This document shows, piece by piece, positions 56,505 through 64,000 of a stretch of DNA of 64,000 nt. The stretch comes from Annona cherimola (Eukaryota; Streptophyta; Magnoliopsida; Magnoliales; Annonaceae). A program made the position numbers and the translations under genes. The number at the start of each line of letters is the position of its first letter. Positions within the stretch are counted from its first letter, which is position 1. The notes under the pieces are model-generated. The model had not been told where the DNA came from and did not search any database. It saw only the letters and a program-made list of their open reading frames with translations. The stretch spans positions 25,599,817 to 25,663,816 of the forward strand of contig CM059971.1 in NCBI GenBank assembly GCA_030490835.1, in the 5' to 3' direction.

Positions 56505-56773
56505 GAACTTTGACCTCTTGGAACAGGGCACCTCTTTTCCTTGCCATAATCTCAACGCATTCACTAGCTTCTTCATGGGTAGCCTCTTTGAGAATGGATG
56601 TAGAGGGATTATCTTCCTAGAACCTAACCCGATGACCAGTAGATTTGGTGATGTCTTCCCAAGGCTGCTTGGACGGAGTTCATTGCCGCCTAGGCGCATC
56701 CTCAAGAATGTTTGATTTTGGATGGGTGAGATATAGGGAGCTTCGTGGGCTTTGAAACCGCTTTTGGTGCCAT
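56505..56773 (-). pseudogene. Envelope-like ORF, N-terminal remnant
   Basis: ATG at 56773-56771 reads MAPKAVSKPTKLP, parallel to the MAHKVVAKPSKLP start of the first copy. After a TGA it continues with STGHRVRF, the same landmark, then TAG and a diverged tail. It is cut before the central conserved domain. Confidence 0.65.
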
Positions 56774-57239
56774 TGAAGTGCGGGAAGCAACATACTATGA
56801 AGATTTGATATGATTGAAAGATGGAGATTCAAAAATCAAAAGCTTGAAGATGGGATTTTAGGTGGTTTCAATGGGAGCCAGTTTGAATAGAGAGAGAAAA
56901 GGGAGTGAGAGGAGTGCTAGATTTGTGCCTAAATGAGGCAGATGAAGCGATGCCTGCAGAGTCAACTTCGAACCTTATGTTGGGTTTGAAGTCGACTTCA
57001 CTCATCCGAAGTTGACTTCAATGAAGTCTACTTGGGATGAGTGGAGTCGACTTGGCTTCATTGACCGAAGTATAAAATATATCCTATGTGTTTCCCATTA
57101 TTACCCATATCAAACCAACCAATCATTTATCAAATATAACAGTCGAAACAATATATTTAACAAAAATTTTAGAATATTGAACCAACTTCATGCTCCAATA
57201 TCAATTATACTCATTTCATTCATAATTTTGTAAAATAAT

Positions 57240-59300
57240 TCATTTGCCAATAGTTTAGTAAAAATATCTACGATTTGATATTCAGTTTTGACATATTCCA
57301 AACAAATATCATGGTTTTCAACATGTTTTCTAATAAAGTGGTGCCTAACGTCTATTTTTGGTTCCAGAATGCAATATGAGATTCTTGGTTAAACAAATAG
57401 CATTGGTATCATCACATCTAATAGGTATATCTTTATAATCTATCGCATAATCTCTAAATTATTGTCTTATCCAAAGAATTGGGCATAATAGCTATCAGCG
57501 GCTATATATTTGGCTTCCGTAGTAGATAGAGCAATACTAATTTATTTTCTTGAGAACCATGAGACCATCATATTTTCAAGAAATTAATAAATTCCACTAG
57601 TACTTTTTCTATCTACTTTGTAACCGGCAAAATCCGCATCTGAATCGCCAATTTAATCAAATGTTGAGCCCTTGGAATACCATAGACCCACATCAGTAGT
57701 GTAAATTAAATATCTAAAAATTCTTTTCACAAATATCATATGTGATTTTTTGGGACATGATTAGAATCTAGAGTACATGCAAACAGCAAACAGTATATCC
57801 GGTCTAGATGCAACCAAATATAGCAAGGATCCTATGATACTTCTATACAATCTTTGTCAACTTGTTTACATCTTTCATCCTTGTCAATTTTGATTATTGA
57901 AATCATGGGCGTATTTGCTCCTTTGCTATTTAGCATTCTAAATTTCTTGAATAGTTCCTTGATATACTTAGATTGATTTATGATAATTCCTTCATGTATT
58001 TGCTTGATTTGTAGTCTAAGGAAAAAGTTGAGTTCACCCATTGTGCTTATTTTAAATTCATTCTGTATAAGCTTGAAATATTCTTTGCACAGAAATTCAT
58101 TAGTAGCATCAAATATAATATCATCTACATAAATTTGAATAATTAGTATATCCTTCCTTCATACTTAATGAATAGGGTAGTATCAACTTTTTCTCTTTGA
58201 AATTCATGTTCAATCAAAAATTTACTTAACCTTTCATACCAAGCTCTTGGAGCCTATTTTAGTCAATAAAAGACTTTGGTCAACTTGTAAACAAATTTCG
58301 ATTGATCCCTTTCTTTAAAACCAAGAGGTTGTTCAGCATACACATCTTCATTAAGATATTCATTCAAAAATACACATTTAATATCCATTTAGAACAATTT
58401 GGGACCCATATGAGATTCAAATGTCAGTAAAATACGTATGACTTCTAATTTAGCCATAAGGGCATATGATTCTTCAAAATCAATTTATCCTCTTGAGAAT
58501 ACCCTTTGGCCATAAGTCTAGCTTTGTTTCTTGCAAAAAATCCACTTTCATTTAATTTATTCCTAAAAACTCATTTGGTACCAATGACTTTGTAATCCTT
58601 GGATCTAGGGACTAGGTATTATATTTGGTTTATTGTAAACTAATTTAGCTCTTTTTGCATAGCACCAATCCAATTTTCATCATCAAGAGCTTGATCAATT
58701 AAATTTGGCTATATTTTAGATACAAATGCAAAATGTCTACATATATTTTGCCTACAACCTCTAGTTTTCATACCTTCAAATATGTTTTCTATGACTTGTT
58801 CAATTAGATGGTTACTTTTGAATTTCAGGTCCTTGGGAGGTTTGTAGGGAATATTATCTTCACTTACCTCCTTTTCTAGGCTTTAATCTTGCTTAAGTTC
58901 TTCTCCCCCTTACTTTTTCACATGTAGCTTTTCAAAATTCTTTGATAAATTATCTGCATTATTTAGCTCATCCTCCTTCTTGAGAGTTAGGTTAAATTCA
59001 TCAAATATAACATGAATAGATTCTTCGACAACATGGTTTTTTTTATTGAAAACACTATGTTCTTTGCTATTTGACGAAGATTCAATAATATTGTTTTCTC
59101 ATTTTTGGCATCTAATATTTTAAGGTTATCTTTTCCATTATTTAATATATAACAAGTGCAACCAAAAGCATGAAAGTATCAAATATTTAACTTTTTTTTA
59201 CTTTTCAATAGCTCATAGGGGATTTTTTCAAGATTGCTTTAATGGAAAATTGATTCTAAAATCAACGTGATAACAAGGTCTATACGCAACAATCAAGTTA
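57240..59300 (-). pseudogene. Copia pol fragment (integrase end, RT, RNase H)
   Basis: Reading right to left: integrase C-terminal part from 59300; RT from about 58600 (GTKWVF-like, then ARLMAKGYSQE) with catalytic YVDD at 58131-58120; then MGELNFFLRLQIKQIHEGII (58041 downward) and RNase H with a STAEAKYIAA-like word near 57510. Most frames are broken; the longest intact piece is 57832-58041. Matches the first element domain by domain. Confidence 0.87.
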
Positions 59301-59317
59301 TGAAACATATTTTAAAG

Positions 59318-59495
59318 TACACGTTTTTTTCTTTAAAACATATGCATATGGCAATGGTTATCCTCAAGTACCTTTTCAATACATGTCAATTTAAAGAAGC
59401 ATTTAAATATACACATTTTTTTCTTTAAAACATATGCAATGGTTATCCTCAAGTACCTTTTCAATACATGTCAATTTAAAGAATCATTTAAATAA
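59318..59495. repeat. Tandem duplication, unit about 90 bp
   Basis: TTTTTTTCTTTAAAACATAT...GCAATGGTTATCCTCAAGTA, CCTTTTCAATACATGTCAAT and TTTAAAGAAGCATTTAAAT are followed by a second copy from about 59411. Copy 2 lacks a 6-bp TATGGC insertion and otherwise is nearly identical. Confidence 0.88.
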
Positions 59496-62100
59496 CACAA
59501 ACTTATTGACAAATAACCTTTCTTAAGATAAAGGGTAAAAATAGATTTTCTTACCACACCATTCTATTGAAATGAAAATTTGAAGGGGTTGCTTACCTTT
59601 TTCCTTTAGCATTCCTCCATCTTTCCTTTACCTTTTCCTATGTAGCCACAAAGGATATATCTAAGCATTTATTTAGACTCTTACACATACTCGTTTCAAG
59701 ACTAATCATGCATTTAATTTTTTTTAAGACCTTTAGACATGAAGTTCAAGTATTCATTCACTTGAAATCTCTTTATCCAAATTCCCTTCAACTTAGTCAT
59801 GCTTTCAAATTAAGTGAACCATACCCTTACAAGCTAACTACCTTTGAAATATCCTTACTTGGACTTGTTACAAATATGAAGTTTCATTTTACTTCATACA
59901 CATGCCACATACTTAGATAGGCTAAATAAGTTCATATATCACATACATTGCATTTCAAGTTTAACCACTATATGCTTATAGGGCCTTAGACTCTAAGTTC
60001 ACAACTCTTGGTTAATCCTATCAAATGACTTACATACATCAAAGAATTCATAGAATTAAATCAATCTTAATCTTAAAATCTTACATTCATAGAATCTATG
60101 AATTTGAACCTATATCACATTTGAAATTTAATATACTATAGGTTATTAAAGCTTTTTCATCCTTTTGAATTAAAAATATACTTAGATAAGCTCATATATG
60201 TATAAACTTTGCATTTAATGCCTAAATTAACACATACAGAATAATAAACCTTTCACACGATATATAAATGATCTTTTCATATTATTAAGGTCATTTAAAC
60301 TTAACATTACCTTACAACCTATTTTAACAATCTAGAGCTAAATAAATTGCCTACCCATTTCATTCCATCATATTCTTATATTTTTAAAACATCAAGATAG
60401 GTTTTTCATTACCATTTTAAACTATATTCAGGCATAATGGGGCTTCATATTTTAATTAGGTTTCTCAACCTAATTTCCACTTTCCCTAAGAAAATGTAAC
60501 CTTTCGTTCTCAAATACCCATTGAAAAATAACTTAAATAACTTGATATTTTAAACTATAATAATATTTTATCAACATATTTTTTTAATTTCGTAATTTAT
60601 TTCATTTTACTCTTAGCTAGCTCTCTCACTTGCCTAAAATGCATCATTCATTTATTTTGTATTTATTCTCTTTTCTACATAAAACTTATGAGTTGATCTA
60701 AGAAATTTGTTTTCATGGCCAAACAACCTTTTAACTAGGCTATTTTATTTAAATCTCAACACTCATAGCTTAACATATGATACCTCATCATCTAATAATC
60801 AAACTAATCGTCATTATATAAACACAATATTTAAATCCCAAAAATTAATATCCAAGCTCATAAACTCAACTTAATAGTTGGGTTTTTCCCCAACTTCCAT
60901 TTACTTCAATTTACCTAACTTATAATTTATCATTCTATCATCATTCATATGTGTTATACTTTTCTGAAAAATAATAATTATAACTCATTTATTCTAGTCC
61001 AATTCATCATATATTCTCCTGTCTAAATTTAACTTTAATTTAGGCTTACTTGAAATTCTTATATATATTTTAAATAATTACAACTTTGCTTAATCACCCA
61101 TTTATCACAAATAAATTATATATCATGCTTTTAAAATTAAAATTAATCATTTAGGAGTCATCCTTAAACCCAAATTCATCATCCATACACTGACCAACTT
61201 TGGTTTGTTACATGAGAGAGTTTTAAGCTTTAAAATTGAGGGATTTTACTCTCTTTCATTTTCACGTGATTTTAATTCGACAAGTTTAATATTTTAAAGC
61301 AATTCAAATAACCCTCTAAGCATTCATACACATGTCGTAAAATTGCTACTCATTCATTCTTTCTTTTTTTCATATTTATTTTACACCAAAATTATATAAA
61401 ATTCACCCCGTGCACATTTGATTAAAACAAAACTCATACCTCCATATAAATTTCCTAATTATCCAATTCATTTATCATATATGTCCAGATTTTAGCTTCA
61501 AGATTTGCACATATTTTTTTAATCTAAATCCATGCTCGCATACTATTAAATTACTAGATTTGACATCTACAAGCAACAACATATTTCCATAACATATATA
61601 CCCAACTACCCTCATCTTTCCATCCCATTTCCACATTCGAACGGGTTCAAAATTATTTATAAATCATTCCATACACAAAAAATACAAAAGTCCTGTGCCT
61701 AGACCAGTTTTTAGGGCTTCCCCACATTCAAGGTATGATGAAAAATTTTGAATTTACTTTCCTACCCAAGGTTATACATGTAATTTTAGAAATAATGTAT
61801 CCTAATATCATTTAAATAGTCTATATAAAAATTTTGGGTATAAATCTTAAACCGTTCAACTCTTGAAATTTCAGATTCGTGCGTAGAATCAATTTTAGAT
61901 TTCTATTTACATGTTTTGCACTCTAATCATCATCATATATACGAATATATTAAAACCTCATAATTTCCACCACGATTTGGGATAGAAAATCAAAACCCTA
62001 GCTTTCCCTTAACCTTGTCGTTTCAATCCATAGCATAGGATTAAATTTCTACCCAAAATATTCATGATTTCTTAAAGATCTACAAGAATCAACATAAAGC
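59496..62100. other. AT-rich intergenic sequence
   Basis: No gene recognised. Frames are short. TTGGTTTGTTACA at about 61200-61212 looks like an LTR end, but no partner could be confirmed. Confidence 0.5.
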
Positions 62101-62774
62101 CTTGTGTTTTTAAGATGCTTTGGGGAAGAAATTTCAAAAACTCACAAAAATCCATCTCTCTCTCTTACCTCCGGTCACCGGCGATGGGTGGAGGACGCCA
62201 ACGGCTGCGGCGACGTGGATGGCAAACACCTGTAACCCCCTTCCTCCCCTCCTCTATTCTCTTCTCCTTCTTTTTCTTTTTTTCCTCTCCCCTGCTCGTT
62301 TTCTGCTCTGTTCATGCGCTTCCCTTCTTAATTCTTCCCTTTTTTGGTAGTCCGCATGTACACATATGTGGCTACCCCTCTATATAATTTTTTGTAAATA
62401 TTCATACTAAATATATGTCATAAATAATGTGATTTTAAATTTTTATGATTTGAACTCATAATACATGTTTAAAATCATTAAATCATGGCCATTCATTAAT
62501 TTAAATAATTTAAACCAATTAAATTATTTAAATAAGACCATTTAATTGCTATTAATTAATGTAAAATTACTTAACAACTTTTTCATTTTTTCATTCAATA
62601 ATAGCACTTCAACTCATCATTAATTATTTATTAGTTATCCCTTCTTTTATTTTATAATTTTAGCCCATTAATTTATATTTAATTCATAAATTCCATGGCC
62701 CAAAATTTTTATTTATATGTCATATTCTTAGAGTTTTAATTTAAAAATTAAGTGTATTACATCGGAAAATACCT
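62101..62774 (-). promoter_or_regulatory. LTR- or promoter-like segment on the minus strand
   Basis: A TATATAG box (plus-strand CTATATA at 62378-62384) precedes, on the minus strand, a purine-rich leader and then a GC-rich stretch (GCCGGTGACCGGAGGTAAG, minus strand, near 62180). No coding region of the same orientation follows. It may be the U3/R region of a diverged LTR ending near TGTAATACAC (62761, minus strand). Plus-strand frames across it are low-complexity. Confidence 0.3.
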
Positions 62775-64000
62775 TTATCCAAACTGGAGGTGTAACTGAT
62801 ACACCGCTGCGCTCACCACATAGCTGCAGTCACACTACACCAAAATATGTGAACGACTCTAGTCTCAATGATTACATTGGGAACCACCAGTCCTACGGAT
62901 CGAGTTACAATATACGTTATCCACATCACAAGGGCCAAACAAACTAGGTTTGCAACCCACCAGATCTACACTAACTAGACAAGTAGGCCTAAACCAATGC
63001 CACCCAGGCTATCACATCCCGATTCTCAGTCAGGATGTGCCAACTGTCGTTACTGATGGTCCAATAATAATACTTCACAAATACACAACTATAGCCATGA
63101 CTCATGAATATGCCAACATTCTAAGCAATATATGCCAATGTCATAATGCATAATGCTAGCATGTATAAATTATCAAACTCGACATCACAATCAATCATCA
63201 CAAGCAATAATATTTATTAACTCAAAAATTAAAAACAATGACATTCAGAACATCCATGTCGTAACATACGATACAACACAAAATCAAAAAAAGAAGAAAA
63301 TAGCTCTACTTATCTTATGCAAATTTGGATCCATCCTTGCACTGTATTTTGCTTAACGTTTAAATCATCACACTGAAAAATAACACTTTTCTTTCATTTA
63401 TATTTTAACTCAAATTAACATTTCTAATCATGATTTACCATGATATTCCTCCCTAAGATGTATGGATACCTTTATGTATCATTACTTTATAATTTAACCA
63501 ATATATGGTTCCTTATATAAATTAAATTATTACAAAATTGTCATTTATAATAAATTTTATTAATTTTAAAATATTACTTTTTCCAAGTTAACCATGTCAA
63601 CTTAGGTCGAAGCTCACCTAACAGAATTACCAAATTAGTCCTTTAGCTTTCAGTTTGTGTTTTCTGCATCATATTCAACCATATCTTATAAATTTTCAAT
63701 TTTAACTACTAAACATCATTCTCATATTATTTATTACTAACTAATAATCATTTGAGCTCCAAAAATTAATATGTTCAAATGAAAATTTTCCACTTTTCAC
63801 AAGAATCAACTCAATAATTATATATTTTAACTAACCATGTCATTTTGGATAATTATTAATTAATTTTGAATTTTTTTGATTATTCCTCAATTTTGCATAT
63901 GCTTGCTGAAATCAGATATACTGATCTCTCTTAATTCTTGTTTACAATCAAATCAAAGTGTTTAAGTTTGAAATTTTTATCATACATCAATAACTACATG
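62775..64000. repeat. Repeat family R, copy 2 (runs off the window)
   Basis: Direct-orientation counterpart of 54285-55545, beginning at CCAAACTGGAGGTGTAACTG and still matching at the last base (ATCATACATCAATAACTA versus ATCATACATCAATACTAT). Sequence upstream of its start does not match the upstream of copy 1, so 62775 is a true boundary of shared sequence. Confidence 0.8.

Larger units (their letters stand above)
56505..59300 (-). mobile_element. Second Sirevirus-like copy, inverted, truncated at both ends
   Basis: Minus-strand remains of the same family as 36675-46262: integrase end, RT and RNase H (59300 to 57240), the AAGTCGACTT spacer (57060-56945), the pyrimidine-rich leader and the start of the envelope-like ORF (56773 to 56505). 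LTRs, gag, protease and the integrase core are absent. Both edges end in unrelated AT-rich sequence. Confidence 0.87.

Noticed and set aside
53764..61212. A single giant LTR from TGTAACACCCC to GGTTTGTTACA
   Set aside because: The ends look LTR-like, but the flanking 5 bp differ (GGTTT and TGAGA) and the interval contains an inverted repeat and a Sirevirus fragment. No support for one element.
62115..62387. 90-codon frame MLWGRNFKN...
   Set aside because: Composition is dominated by runs of Ser/Phe from a pyrimidine tract; a second overlapping frame is equally open. No domain.

Overview
The window is nuclear DNA from a flowering plant, probably a dicot. It is AT-rich, and its recognisable genes are a plant CC-NBS-LRR resistance gene and intron-bearing fragments of plant-type GH38 alpha-mannosidase and DGAT1 genes. 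Its mobile DNA is typically plant: an RNase H-bearing LINE, Sirevirus-like Copia elements and many small AT-rich inverted-repeat elements. The species cannot be named from the sequence. Almost all of the window is repeat-derived or intergenic. Only one gene looks intact: the NLR on the minus strand at 21892-26253.

Layout. 1-5451: intergenic, with a decayed alpha-mannosidase C-terminus (exon remnants between about 1813 and 3420). 5452-11675: a full-length LINE with a 14-bp target-site duplication and poly(A) tail; its two ORFs carry six breaks in total. 11690-20846: mostly intergenic, with a candidate 1.4-kb element containing near-palindromic GGCGCC repeats, an isolated 84-bp exon-like segment and a 0.5-kb tandem duplication. 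20847-21190: exons 2 and 3 of DGAT1 without the rest of the gene. 21892-26253: the NLR, whose LRR domain carries a recent-looking tandem array of 258-bp (86-codon) units. 26254-32830: the NLR upstream region, full of duplicated flank segments and hairpin (MITE-like) elements.

32834-36222: a solo LTR with a second solo LTR of the same family nested inside it in opposite orientation, each with a 5-bp target-site duplication. 36675-46262: a degenerate Sirevirus-like Copia element with 5' LTR, PBS, gag, pol, an envelope-like ORF, PPT and a truncated 3' LTR; it also contains a stray internal LTR fragment. 47811-49320: a satellite with units of about 200 bp that carry an inner 10-bp repeat. 50880-51842: a 5'-truncated LINE of another family. 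52790-56310: a long inverted repeat (arms of roughly 0.9 kb), part of which recurs directly at 62775-64000. 56505-59300: a second copy of the Sirevirus family, inverted and truncated. The rest is AT-rich intergenic sequence.

How it fits together: the region looks like a disease-resistance locus in repeat-rich surroundings. The NLR evolves by internal repeat expansion, and its flanks show segmental duplication suggesting lost neighbouring copies. I found no clearly new multi-gene system. The most distinctive structures are the NLR repeat array, the nested solo LTRs, the envelope-like ORF with its odd LTR breakpoint, the 10-bp-within-200-bp satellite and the long inverted repeat. Identities were judged by reading, not by alignment software; boundaries given as 'about' are estimates.
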